Shown: piece after piece, positions 37,103 through 46,535 of the stretch
Layout: every line of letters begins with the position of its first letter
Numbering within the stretch: the first letter of the stretch is position 1
DNA from: Tychonema sp. LEGE 06208
GTDB taxonomy: Bacteria; Cyanobacteriota; Cyanobacteriia; Cyanobacteriales; Microcoleaceae
Direction of reading: 5' to 3'
Length of the DNA: 64,000 nucleotides
NCBI RefSeq assembly: GCF_015207505.1
Contig: NZ_JADEWT010000012.1
Location: 1 to 64,000 of the forward strand
Notes under the pieces: model-generated
Database searches by the model: none
What the model saw: the letters and a program-made list of their open reading frames with translations, nothing else
Told to the model about the DNA's origin: nothing
Made by a program: the position numbers and the translations under genes

Positions 37103-38272
37103 ATGAACGCAGACCCTTACGCTTGGATAGAGAAATCCCTGGACACTGTTCGCCGGGCCGATTGGTATCGATCGCCCCAATCGATCGAAAGTTGCCCTGG
37201 CCCTGCGGTAAAATTAGGAAACCGCCGGCTGATTAACTTTGCCAGCAACGATTATCTCGGCCTGGCGGGGGATGACAGGCTAATTCAAGCGGCTGTGGCT
37301 GCAACAAAGGAATTTGGTACGGGCGCGACGGGTTCGAGGTTGCTCAGCGGACACCGCGATTTGCACCGACAGCTAGAACAGGCTATAGCTAATTTAAAAC
37401 AAACCGAAGACGCTTTAGTATTCAGTTCGGGATATTTAGCGAATTTAGGGGCGATCGCCTCGATTGTCGGCAAGCGCGATTTGATATTATCTGACAAGTA
37501 CAACCATTCGAGCCTCAAAAACGGAGCAGCGCTCAGCGGTGCAACAGTGCTAGAGTACGATCGTTGCCCTCTTGAGGATTTAACAGCCAAACTAGAGCAA
37601 AATCGGACAAAATACCGCAAGTGTTTAATTATTACCGATAGCGTATTCAGCATGGATGGGGACTTGTGTCCGCTGCCGCAGTTGCTAGCTTTGGCGGAAC
37701 AATTTAACTGCATGGTATTAGTAGATGAAGCTCACGCTACAGGAGTTTTCGGTGCTAGCGGTGCTGGTTGTGCAGAACATTTCGGGTGTCAGGGATTGCC
37801 GCTAATTCAAGTTGGCACGCTAAGCAAAGCTTTGGGAAGTTTGGGTGGCTACGTTGCGGGCTCTGCGGCTTTAATTGACTTTCTCCGCAATCGAGCTGCA
37901 ACTTGGATTTATACTACAGCATTAACGCCTGCTGACACAGCGGCTGCTTTGGAAGCTGTGAGAATTGTACAGCAAGAACCAGAACGCCGAGTGCGGTTGC
38001 AGCGTAATATTGAAACTTTCAAATATTACGCGATAATCGATCGACAATTACCAATTAACAACTCCCTCTCCCCAATTTTTAGTTTGCCCTTAAAAGATGC
38101 AGCCACAGCTTTAACAGCCGCCAGCAAACTCAAGGAAATTGGTATTTTTGCTCCAGCGATTCGGCCTCCGACTGTAAGTGTAAGCCGAATTCGGATTTCG
38201 CTGATGGCAACTCACGAATTCGCACACCTGCAGCAGTTGGTAGAGGCTTTGGAGCAAGTTTTGAGTTTTTAG
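37103..38272 (+). CDS. bioF: 8-amino-7-oxononanoate synthase
   Basis: The 389-residue PLP enzyme condenses pimeloyl-thioester with L-alanine in biotin synthesis. [41 protein letters not shown] and [18 protein letters not shown] (PLP Lys242) are all present. [19 protein letters not shown] near the C-terminus is the BioF form. The alpha-oxoamine synthase family also includes Kbl, but the overall sequence favours BioF. No other bio gene is in the window. Confidence 0.93.
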   Translation: MNADPYAWIEKSLDTVRRADWYRSPQSIESCPGPAVKLGNRRLINFASNDYLGLAGDDRLIQAAVAATKEFGTGATGSRLLSGHRDLHRQLEQAIANLKQTEDALVFSSGYLANLGAIASIVGKRDLILSDKYNHSSLKNGAALSGATVLEYDRCPLEDLTAKLEQNRTKYRKCLIITDSVFSMDGDLCPLPQLLALAEQFNCMVLVDEAHATGVFGASGAGCAEHFGCQGLPLIQVGTLSKALGSLGGYVAGSAALIDFLRNRAATWIYTTALTPADTAAALEAVRIVQQEPERRVRLQRNIETFKYYAIIDRQLPINNSLSPIFSLPLKDAATALTAASKLKEIGIFAPAIRPPTVSVSRIRISLMATHEFAHLQQLVEALEQVLSF

Positions 38273-38519
38273 TCAATGTACGGTGTGCGCTGCGTACCGC
38301 TTGACTAAATATAGTTGAGTTTGTAGGTGCGCGCTTCGCCCTGCTTTAGATTGTGGGAAATGTTAAGATCTCGCTATTGACTTATGGCAAACAGTGTAGG
38401 TTATTGCGCTCGATCGCTCCACAAGTGTAAATTTTTTGTAAATTTAGATACTTTTTGCAATTTCGCGCTATATACTAGAAATAGTCGGTACACCAAATTA
38501 AATATAAGGAATGTTCATC

Positions 38520-38669
38520 ATGAACACAAATCGCAAAAACGTACAAAAAGTAGCTGAAACCCACCGCGCTAACATTCACAAGCAACTGATGCACCGCATC
38601 GAAGTTGCTAGAGCCAGCGGCAATCAAGATTTGGTTCGGGTGCTGGAAGAGGAAATGAAACAGTTGTAA
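38520..38669 (+). CDS. Small conserved-looking protein, 49 residues
   Basis: ATG at 38520 with AAGGA at 38507-38511 in front opens MNTNRKNVQKVAETHRANIH and continues QLMHRIEVARASGNQDLVRVLEEEMKQL to TAA at 38667-38669. It is basic at the N-terminus and amphipathic helix in the second half. TATACT at 38470-38475 is a good -10 candidate. A strong hairpin with a U-tract follows. This looks like a real, independently transcribed short gene. The function is unknown. Confidence 0.7.
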   Translation: MNTNRKNVQKVAETHRANIHKQLMHRIEVARASGNQDLVRVLEEEMKQL

Positions 38670-38780
38670 GAAGCTGCAACTAGAATTTGCCCGCAGTCTG
38701 GTTTAGAGGGTTGTGCGAGAAATGCAGAAATTCCCGCAACCGCTATTCGTTAAATTTTCACTCCTCTATTCGTTGATAGA

Positions 38781-38817
38781 AAAAAAAACGGTTTCTTAAT
38801 GAAACCGGTTTTTTTTT
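38781..38817 (+). terminator. Rho-independent terminator after the 49-residue gene
   Basis: AAAACGGTTTC and GAAACCGGTTTT pair (one bulged base) across TTAAT, followed by seven or more T. It is A-rich upstream as well, so it may work in both directions. Confidence 0.75.
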
Positions 38818-38828
38818 ATTGATTGGAA

Positions 38829-39190
38829 AGGACTGATGACTGATGACTGTTGGCTGTTGGCTGTTGACTGTTGGCTGATGACTGATGACTGTTAGCTGAT
38901 GACTGTTGACTGTTGACTGTTGGCTGATGACTGTTGGCTGATGACTGTTAGCAGTTAGTTGTTAGTTGTTAGTTGTTATTTGTTAGTTGTTGTTGTTATT
39001 GGGAATTGAGAATGGGAAATTGGGAATTCGTAACCAATAACCAATAACCAATAACCAATAACCAATAACCAATAACCAATAACCAATAACCAATGACTAA
39101 TAACCAATGACTAATAACCAATGACTAATGACTAATGACTAATGACTAATGACTAATGACTAATGACTAATGCCAACTGCCAACTGACTA
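38829..39190. repeat. Long paired heptanucleotide arrays
   Basis: 38829-38992 is T/G-rich (CTGTTGG, CTGATGA, TTAGTTG). 39031-39190 is A/C-rich (CCAATAA about ten copies, CTAATGA about ten copies) and ends within five bases of the tldD stop. A short GGGAATTGAGAAT spacer links them, as also at 12855 and 59780. Confidence 0.85.
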
Positions 39191-39194
39191 TTGC

Positions 39195-40562
39195 CTATCT
39201 TCCTCCGACTACAACATTTTTAATTCGCAGGTGGGGGCCGCCGACGCTGACGGGCAAACCGCCTTGGCCGCCTTTGCCACAGCCGCCGTAGGCATAAACT
39301 GAGTCATTGCCGATCGACTCAATATCCTTTAAAGTCTGAAATACATTGCCGCTTAAAGTGACATCGCTCACCGGTTCGGCCAATTTGCCGTCGCGAATCA
39401 TGAAGCCTTCAGCCGCCGCAAAGGTAAACATTTCGCCGTTGGTTTGTCCTCCCAACATCCGCACTGCATACACTCCTTCCTCAATGTCGCCCACCATTTC
39501 GTCAAAAGAATGTGCGCCAGATTCGATCGCCGTATTAGTCATCCGCACCAACGGCATAAAAGTAGCGCTCAGGGCCCTGGCATTTCCCGTCGGAGCTTCG
39601 CCCATTTTGCCCGCAGTCTCGCGATTGTGCATCCTCGTGGCTAAAACTCCATTTTTAATTAAATGCTTGCACTGAGCAGGCACACCTTCGTCGTCGTATT
39701 TCAGAGTTCCCGGCAGTCCCGGCAAAGTTGCGTCGTCAATTACATTCAATTGTTCGATCGCCACAGGCTTGCCCAAAGTCAACAATTCCTGCATTTTCGG
39801 GTTTTCGTAAATGCCGTCAGCTTCCGACAAATGCCCGAAAGCTTCGTGAATAAACACCCCCGACAAATAAGGGTCTAAAATCACCGGATACTGGCCGCCT
39901 TTGACCGATTTTGCTTCAAGTTGGCCGACAGCTCGAACGGCCGCACTTTTAACACGATCTTCAATATTTGTCAACACATCGTAATCCGATCGCGAGTGAA
40001 TCGATTCAAACCCTTGACGGACGACGCCGCCCTCGCCCCGGGCGATCGCCCCGAAACGCCCCGTCACGTCCAAGCGCTCCTGAGCAATGCAAGTACCTTG
40101 AGAATTCACAAAATAAGTAATCCCAAATCTGTCGCTATAACCGGCCATTGTCGTCTGAATTCGCGGGTCATAATCTAACAGCAACTGGTTGTAAGATTCG
40201 AGCAATTTCCGCTTTTCGGCTAAAGTAATAGAGCGCGGATCGCGGCCAAATTCCACCGCTACATAATCTTGAATCGGAGCGACATCTGCTAGTAGAGTTT
40301 TTTCGCTCCCAACTAAACGAGACTGAACGACAGCTTCTTCAATCCGAGCTTTTAACTCAGCTAAACCGTTAAAAGTTACAAAACTCCAGCCGCCTTTGTG
40401 ACAGGCGCGGATGCCGCCGGCGAGACTAAAACTGCGGTTGACAGCATCTAACCCAGGGCCGCGAAAACTAATCGCAGTTGACTCGCTTTGTTCGAGGCGA
40501 ACTTCTAGATAATCTACTCGATCGCGATAAGGTGCGATCGCTTCCATCAACTGTTCCTGCAT
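39195..40562 (-). CDS. tldD: Metalloprotease TldD
   Basis: The 455-residue catalytic subunit of the TldD-TldE protease carries the zinc motif HEAFGH at residues 239-244 (HExxxH) and the later GGCGKGGQGGLPVSVGGPHL block with a third metal ligand region. The N-terminal domain has YLEVRLEQSESTAISFRG. It works with PmbA/TldE (26280-27575), feeding extended peptide chains into the dimer. It is slightly shorter than E. coli TldD (about 481). Its stop lies next to a heptanucleotide array. No modified-peptide precursor gene was seen nearby. Confidence 0.92.
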   Translation of the reverse strand: MQEQLMEAIAPYRDRVDYLEVRLEQSESTAISFRGPGLDAVNRSFSLAGGIRACHKGGWSFVTFNGLAELKARIEEAVVQSRLVGSEKTLLADVAPIQDYVAVEFGRDPRSITLAEKRKLLESYNQLLLDYDPRIQTTMAGYSDRFGITYFVNSQGTCIAQERLDVTGRFGAIARGEGGVVRQGFESIHSRSDYDVLTNIEDRVKSAAVRAVGQLEAKSVKGGQYPVILDPYLSGVFIHEAFGHLSEADGIYENPKMQELLTLGKPVAIEQLNVIDDATLPGLPGTLKYDDEGVPAQCKHLIKNGVLATRMHNRETAGKMGEAPTGNARALSATFMPLVRMTNTAIESGAHSFDEMVGDIEEGVYAVRMLGGQTNGEMFTFAAAEGFMIRDGKLAEPVSDVTLSGNVFQTLKDIESIGNDSVYAYGGCGKGGQGGLPVSVGGPHLRIKNVVVGGR

Positions 40563-40912
40563 TAAATTGTCCCTATGAATGATTCGCGCCAGGCGCTGAA
40601 AAAAATTATTGCTAACTCTATTTTAGCTAATAATTCCCGTCTTTCGGGTGCGCGCTACCGCACCACAGCGTTGGGGGAACGCGCACCCTACGCGCTAAAT
40701 GGCGAGCCATTCGATTTGAGATTGAAAACTTAGTCCACAGAATTGATGATTACAGGTTTACATCGCGGGCGTTCGGCCCGCGTCCTAAAGCAAAAAAAAC
40801 TCGCGCCGGCTCGCGAAAAGCCCGGTATGCCTGAAATTTCGCATCTGCCTAGAAAAATAGAATTAAAATAAATCTATCTAAAGACGTAAAAATATACTTC
40901 AACCGCCGGCAG
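40563..40912. other. Gap with two GC-rich inverted repeats, no gene
   Basis: GGGTGCGCG (40646-40654) pairs with CGCGCACCC (40680-40688). CGCGGGC (40764-40770) pairs with GCCCGCG (40776-40782) around GTTCG. Both are common dispersed palindromes in such genomes. The gap separates divergent tldD and the sensor kinase and must hold both promoters. Confidence 0.55.
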
Positions 40913-43900
40913 ATGCAATACTTTAAGATTAAAAAATTTCAAATTTCACCTTATTTAGCAGCAATTTCGACATTTATAGCGATTTTGGTCGGAGTTGGCA
41001 TTTTAGATCGATCGGAACAACAGCGATTTTTGCAGTACAAGCGCGCTAGCACGATCGATCGCCTCAGTACAGTCCGTTCTAAGCTGGAAAGCTCTTTGAA
41101 TTCCCGGCTGTTTTTGATCCGGGGTTTGGTGGCTGACATTTCCAACAACCCAAACATCACCGAAGCCGAATTTGCAGCGACGGTGAGAATTCTGCTGGCA
41201 CAGCAAACCGGTATTCGCAACATAACTTTAGTTAAAGGCACGACGATTGCTTACATTTATCCGCGGGCGGGAAATGAAAAGGCGATCGGGCTTGACTTGA
41301 CGGCGCTACCCGAACAGCGACAAATGGTTCAAGATGCGATCGAAACCAGAAAAACTTTGCTTGCCGGGCCCGTGAAATTATTCGAGGGAGGCGTGGCCTT
41401 CGTCAGCAGAACGCCCATTTTTCTCACACCCCCGAACGCCGAGCCCGAAACAGGAGTTTACTGGGGGTTGATCGGCGTGATCCTCGATAAAAACTCCCTG
41501 ATCGAGGAAGCCGGACTCAATGATTCCTCAGCCAACCTGCAATACGCTGTGCGGGGCAAAGACGGGAGGGGAAAGTCCGGGGACGTATTTTTTGGCAACA
41601 AGCCGATTTTTCAGAACAATCCCGTGGTTCTGCAAGTGACTTTGCCCAACGGTTCCTGGCAGTTGGCAGCAATTCCGGCGGGAGGATGGCCAAAGAATTC
41701 GCCGTTGCGGGGGTGGTTGCTGTTTGGTGGCTGCTTGCTGGCTGTTTTCTGCGGGGCGGTGGCCTTTAGTTGGGTCTACGGGCCTGCGAAATTGCGCGCG
41801 AACGAAGCTAAGTACAGGCAATTGGTGGAGAATGCTAACAGCATTATTGTGCAGTTAGACAGCGAAGGTAAGATTACTTTTTTTAATGAGTTTGCGGAAA
41901 CTTTTTTCGGGTATTTAGAAGCAGAAATAATTGGCAAAAGTGTGATCGGCACAATTGTAGATTCGGCCGATTTGTCGGAAAATCATTTAGCCGTAATAAT
42001 TCGAGACTGTGCGACAGAACCGGACAAATACTTCAAACACGAAAATCAAAACATCCGCCGCAATGGCGAAAAAGTCTGGGTAGCCTGGAGAAACCAACCT
42101 TTGCTCGATGACCGAGGACGAGCGATCGGGATTCTGTCGGTGGGTACAGATATTAGCGATCGCAAAAAAGCTGAAATCGCCCTGCAAGCTTCTGAATCAG
42201 AATTGCTAGCTTTGTTTGCTGCCATGAACGACGTAATTTTTGTACTCGATGTTGAAGGACGCTTCCTGAAAATTGCCCCCACCAGTCCTGAACTTTTGTA
42301 CAAGCCACGGGGCGAACTTGTCGGACAAAAAACCCGCGATATATTTGAGCCAGAAATAGCAGAAAAGTTTCTGGAGTCAATTCGCCTCGCCCTCGCTACT
42401 AATCAAGTCAGTAGTTTAGAATATAACCTGCAAATTGGTAGCGAACAAAGGTGGTTTTTCGCTAACATTTCGCCAATGACAGAAAATACGGTGCTCTTAG
42501 TAGCCCGTGACATTACGCAGCGCAAGCAGTCTGAAAATTGGTTGAACGGTCAAAAACAAATTTTAGAAATGATTGCTCAGGGCGCTTCTTTGAGCGATAC
42601 TTTAAATACTTTAATTGAAATTGTCGAACAGCAATCGAGAGATGTCATGGGTTCGGTTTTGCTGTTAGATGAAGACGGTCAACATTTTCTGCACGGAGCC
42701 GCGCCGAGTTTGCCGGAAAGTTACAACGCTGCTGTTCATGGTGCCGCCATCGGCCCGAATGTCGGTTCCTGCGGCACTGCTGTCTACCGCCGCGAACAAG
42801 TGATTGTTACAGATATTACTACCGATCCTTTGTGGGACAATTATCGAGATTTAGCCTTGACTTTTGGACTGAAAGCTTGTTGGTCTAGTCCGATTTTTTC
42901 ATCTACAGGTCAAGTTTTAGGCACTTTCGCCATGTATTGCGCCCAACCGCGCGTTCCCCAAAATTTCGATCTGCAATCGATCGAAACTGTCAGGCATTTA
43001 GCAGGAATTGCGATCGAGCGCAAACAAGCAGAAGAAAGTCTCAAAAAGCTCAATCAAGAACTAGAAAATATAGTCAAACAAAGAACAGCTCAATTGATGC
43101 AAAGTGAAGAACGCTGGCAGTTAGCGCTCAAAGGCAACAATGACGGCATTTGGGATTGGAACTTGCAAACAGGAGAAATATTCCTGTCCAATCGATTTAA
43201 AGAAATCACCGGATACGAACACGCCCCAGATATCGATTACTTTGACGAATGGAAAAGGGTCACGCATCCCGACGATTTAGACTTAGTAATGCAGGCTTTC
43301 CAAGACCATTTAGATAGGAAAACGCCACATTACATCGTCGAATACCGCTTGTGGTGCTACAACAGCTCCTACAAATGGATACTCAGTCGGGGACAAGCTT
43401 TGTGGGAAGAATCTGGAAAAGCCGTCCGCATTGTTGGTTCAATTACTGACATTACGGAGCGCAAACAAGCAGAGGAAGCACTGCGGGAAAGCGAGGCAAA
43501 ATTTCAAAAGCTGTCGGCTAATTTGCCGGGAACTATTTATCAATGTTTGGTGCGTGCAGATGGATATGTCAGTTTTCCTTACATCAGTCCTGCTTGCCGA
43601 GAAATGTTTGAGTTAGAACCAGAAGCTATTTTGAAAAATGCGGATTTACTAATAGATTTGATTCATCCAGACGACTGCCAAAGTTATGAGGAATCCATTA
43701 CTACTTCAGCGCAAACTTTGCAACCTTGGCAGTGGGTAGGACGGCTGGTGTTGCCTTCTGGGAAAATTCGCTGGTTTCAGGTAATTGCGCGTCCTGAAGC
43801 TAAAGAAAATGGCGATCTTCTTTGGGACGGCATTGGCATTGATGTGACGGATCGCAAACAAGCTGAGTTAGCTTTGCAAGAGAGCCAGCAGTTCATTCAA

Positions 43901-45184
43901 AAAGTAGCCGATGCTACTCCCGGTATTTTGTATCTATACGACTTGGAAGAACAGCGAAATATCTACACTAATAATTCACTATTCACGCTTTTGGGCTATA
44001 CCTCTGACGACATTATAGCGATGGAGTCGTCAATGATGCCTCAGTTAATACACCCCGAAGATTTGTTGCTAATCGTGAAACATCACGCGAGCCTTGTAGA
44101 AGTTGAAGATGGCGAAATTAGGGAAATTGAGTACCGGATGCGGGCAACAGACGGTCAATTTTTGTGGCTGCACAGTCGGGATACTATTTTTAGCAGGAAT
44201 GCTGATGGTCAGGGTAAGGTAATAATTGGATTTTGCCTGGATATTACGACTCGCAAACAAGCAGAGGAAGCACTGCGACAAAGCGAGGCGCGAGAAAGAG
44301 AAAGAGCCGGAGAGTTGGAGTCAGCGCTGCAGTCATTGCGCTCTACTCAATCTCAGCTTATTCAAACTGAAAAAATGTCTTCTTTGGGGCAGTTAGTTGC
44401 CGGCATCGCTCACGAAATTAATAATCCGGTGAATTTCATTCACGCTAACATTGATTATCTCAACCAGTATACGCAACAGTTGCTCGGTCTGGTGAATCTT
44501 TACGAACAGGAGTATCCGGAACCTAAGGCAAAAATTGTCGATCGCATTCAAGAGATTGACTTGGACTTCATGGCCGAGGATTTAAGAAAACTTGTGGGTT
44601 CGATGCAGGTAGGAACCGAGCGCATCCGGCAAATTGTTTTGTCGCTCAGGAATTTCTCGCGGCTGGACGAATCGGCAATGAAGCCTGTGGATATTCATGC
44701 AGGAATTGATAGCACTTTGTTGATTTTGCAGCACCGCTTGAAAAGTCACGATAGCCGTCCGGCCATTGAAGTAATTAAGGAGTTCGACAAACTGCCACTG
44801 GTGGAGTGCTATGCTAGCCAACTGAATCAGGTGTTTATGAATATTATTGTTAATGGCATTGATGCGATTGAGGAACGCTGTCACAAGTTGTCGGTTTCTG
44901 AAGCAGAGAAAAATCCCGGCCGGATTGCTATTTGGACTGGTGTAACGCCTCAAAACACTGTGATTGTGGAAATTTCGGATAACGGTACGGGCATTCCCGA
45001 GGAGATAGTCGATCGCATTTGTAACCCGTTTTTTACGACAAAAGCTGTGGGGAAAGGTACGGGGCTGGGAATGTCGATCGCCCATTCGATTGTGGTAGAA
45101 AAGCACAAGGGGAAGATTGAATGTATTTCCCAAATGGGACGGGGAACGACTTTTAAGATACAAATTCCGATCGCCAAAACCTAG
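40913..45184 (+). CDS. Multi-sensor histidine kinase (CHASE, PAS x5, GAF)
   Basis: The 1423-residue membrane sensor has a span at about residues 15-32, a periplasmic CHASE-like domain at about 70-250, and a second span at about 268-292. PAS domains start near 305 (AKYRQLVENANSIIVQLDSEG), 430, 740, 870 and 995. A GAF domain lies at about 550-710 (GSCGTAVYRREQVIVTDITT). A coiled coil leads to the kinase core, with the phospho-acceptor His1167 in GIAHEINNP. The N box is IIVNGID and the G boxes are DNGTGIP and GKGTGLGMSIAHSI. No receiver domain or response regulator is adjacent, so it is an orphan kinase. The signals are unknown. Confidence 0.92.
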   Translation: MQYFKIKKFQISPYLAAISTFIAILVGVGILDRSEQQRFLQYKRASTIDRLSTVRSKLESSLNSRLFLIRGLVADISNNPNITEAEFAATVRILLAQQTGIRNITLVKGTTIAYIYPRAGNEKAIGLDLTALPEQRQMVQDAIETRKTLLAGPVKLFEGGVAFVSRTPIFLTPPNAEPETGVYWGLIGVILDKNSLIEEAGLNDSSANLQYAVRGKDGRGKSGDVFFGNKPIFQNNPVVLQVTLPNGSWQLAAIPAGGWPKNSPLRGWLLFGGCLLAVFCGAVAFSWVYGPAKLRANEAKYRQLVENANSIIVQLDSEGKITFFNEFAETFFGYLEAEIIGKSVIGTIVDSADLSENHLAVIIRDCATEPDKYFKHENQNIRRNGEKVWVAWRNQPLLDDRGRAIGILSVGTDISDRKKAEIALQASESELLALFAAMNDVIFVLDVEGRFLKIAPTSPELLYKPRGELVGQKTRDIFEPEIAEKFLESIRLALATNQVSSLEYNLQIGSEQRWFFANISPMTENTVLLVARDITQRKQSENWLNGQKQILEMIAQGASLSDTLNTLIEIVEQQSRDVMGSVLLLDEDGQHFLHGAAPSLPESYNAAVHGAAIGPNVGSCGTAVYRREQVIVTDITTDPLWDNYRDLALTFGLKACWSSPIFSSTGQVLGTFAMYCAQPRVPQNFDLQSIETVRHLAGIAIERKQAEESLKKLNQELENIVKQRTAQLMQSEERWQLALKGNNDGIWDWNLQTGEIFLSNRFKEITGYEHAPDIDYFDEWKRVTHPDDLDLVMQAFQDHLDRKTPHYIVEYRLWCYNSSYKWILSRGQALWEESGKAVRIVGSITDITERKQAEEALRESEAKFQKLSANLPGTIYQCLVRADGYVSFPYISPACREMFELEPEAILKNADLLIDLIHPDDCQSYEESITTSAQTLQPWQWVGRLVLPSGKIRWFQVIARPEAKENGDLLWDGIGIDVTDRKQAELALQESQQFIQKVADATPGILYLYDLEEQRNIYTNNSLFTLLGYTSDDIIAMESSMMPQLIHPEDLLLIVKHHASLVEVEDGEIREIEYRMRATDGQFLWLHSRDTIFSRNADGQGKVIIGFCLDITTRKQAEEALRQSEARERERAGELESALQSLRSTQSQLIQTEKMSSLGQLVAGIAHEINNPVNFIHANIDYLNQYTQQLLGLVNLYEQEYPEPKAKIVDRIQEIDLDFMAEDLRKLVGSMQVGTERIRQIVLSLRNFSRLDESAMKPVDIHAGIDSTLLILQHRLKSHDSRPAIEVIKEFDKLPLVECYASQLNQVFMNIIVNGIDAIEERCHKLSVSEAEKNPGRIAIWTGVTPQNTVIVEISDNGTGIPEEIVDRICNPFFTTKAVGKGTGLGMSIAHSIVVEKHKGKIECISQMGRGTTFKIQIPIAKT

Positions 45185-45219
45185 TCGATTTTAGATTTTA
45201 GATTTGAGATTTTAGATTG

Positions 45220-45288
45220 GTAGGGTGCGTCAGCTCATAGCTGAATTTTCAGGCTGTGAGCGATGAGCCGCGAGCTGACGTACCCTAC
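45220..45288. repeat. Inverted repeat GTAGGGTGCGTCAGCTC / GAGCTGACGTACCCTAC
   Basis: Seventeen-base arms (45220-45236, 45272-45288) match at 16 positions. It belongs to the GGGTGCGTC dispersed palindromes. It lies between the sensor kinase and the DUF1361 gene. Confidence 0.7.
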
Positions 45289-45361
45289 AAGTTAACCTAA
45301 GATAGATCCAAGCTGCTAGAAAAGCGGTGCTGCATCAACCTTTAAATGGATAAAAACTGAC

Positions 45362-46219
45362 ATGATGGGATTAATCCTGGAAGCGCTCGAAGCAATGGGA
45401 CACAATGTCCGCTGGATGTCTTGGAATTTGTTTTTAGGTTTACTACCGCTGGCGCTGAGTTTTTGGCTGTTCCGCAAACCCCGATCGCGCTGGCTGCTTT
45501 GGGGTACGTGGGTTCTCCTGGGCGCTACATTTGTGCCGAGCACGCGCCATGTTTTAGCCTATCTGAGGCACATTGTGCAAGATGTGGGCAAAACTTACGT
45601 TTTGGGGGCGATCGCCATTACGATCGTGCTGATGGCTTTAGACATCTGGGTACTGCGACAGCGCGGAGTTCGCTCTCTCCGCTGGTGGGGCGGTTTTTTC
45701 TGGTTTATCGCATTTTTGCCCAACGCACCCTACGTTTTAACTGATATCATTCACCTGATCGAGCAGATTAAACAGGAGCACTCGGTGTGGACTGTGACTC
45801 TGGCTTTAATTCCGCAGTATCTGGCGTTTATGCTGGCCGGCTTTGGAGCTTACGTGCTGTCGGTGATGAATTTGGGTTACTATCTCAAGCAACAGGGTTG
45901 GGGTAGATTTATTCTCGCCACCGAGATGATTATTCACGCACTTTCGGCGATCGGCATTTATTTAGGGCGATTTATCCGCTTCAACAGTTGGGACATCCTG
46001 ACTAACCCGGATGCGCTGGTTAACACCGTCATGAATGATTTGATTGGTAAGCGTCCGTTTGTAGTAATGGCTGCAACTTTTGTAGTAATTGCTGTTTTGT
46101 ATTGGGTGATGAAGCAAGTGATTTTGGGGATTAGCCAGCGATTTTACAGCACTCAATCCGAGTCGGAGTCGATCGACCAAACCGCGACTTCTTCTGATTC
46201 CATCGATTTGAGATTCTAG
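45362..46219 (+). CDS. DUF1361 membrane protein
   Basis: The 285-residue protein has about seven membrane segments. The DUF1361 hallmarks are WWGGFFWFIAFLPNAPYVLTD followed by the IIHL segment, and GIYLGRFIRFNSWDIL in a late segment. A Ser-rich hydrophilic tail ends the protein. The family's function is unknown to me. ATGATG at 45362-45367 offers two equivalent starts. It stands alone between the sensor kinase and an ABC transporter. Confidence 0.85.
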   Translation: MMGLILEALEAMGHNVRWMSWNLFLGLLPLALSFWLFRKPRSRWLLWGTWVLLGATFVPSTRHVLAYLRHIVQDVGKTYVLGAIAITIVLMALDIWVLRQRGVRSLRWWGGFFWFIAFLPNAPYVLTDIIHLIEQIKQEHSVWTVTLALIPQYLAFMLAGFGAYVLSVMNLGYYLKQQGWGRFILATEMIIHALSAIGIYLGRFIRFNSWDILTNPDALVNTVMNDLIGKRPFVVMAATFVVIAVLYWVMKQVILGISQRFYSTQSESESIDQTATSSDSIDLRF

Positions 46220-46535
46220 AGATGCCTATTGAGAATTGACTTGTAGCTCCGTGAATCTGCCAGCTTGAACTAATAGCAGTTCAAAAAACTAATGCAACTC
46301 TAGGATAGCTGCTAAACCGCTATTGTATAAGTTATTCTCAATCGAAAAACGCCAAATAAAAAATGAAAATGCTATGAAATCCAATTTTTTGAGATCGAGT
46401 ATTTAAGCCCGCAAGCAAGTATCCGTCTGTAGGTAAGATGAATTTCTGCGATCGGCTCCCAAATAAATTACTGCAGCCATCGGTAATAAAACTTGATATG
46501 TTATAACAGCCGAAGTAGTTTTGTAAAAAGCACAG
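46220..46535. other. Gap with a long-span inverted repeat
   Basis: TTGAGAATTGACTT (46229-46242) and AAGTTATTCTCAA (46329-46341) are complementary with one bulge and enclose 86 bases. Nothing else is seen. It might be a small mobile-element relic. Confidence 0.4.

Noticed and set aside
38829-39190. Regular short repeats suggesting a CRISPR array
   Set aside because: Units are 7 bases and contiguous, with no unique spacers of 30-40 bases and no cas genes nearby.
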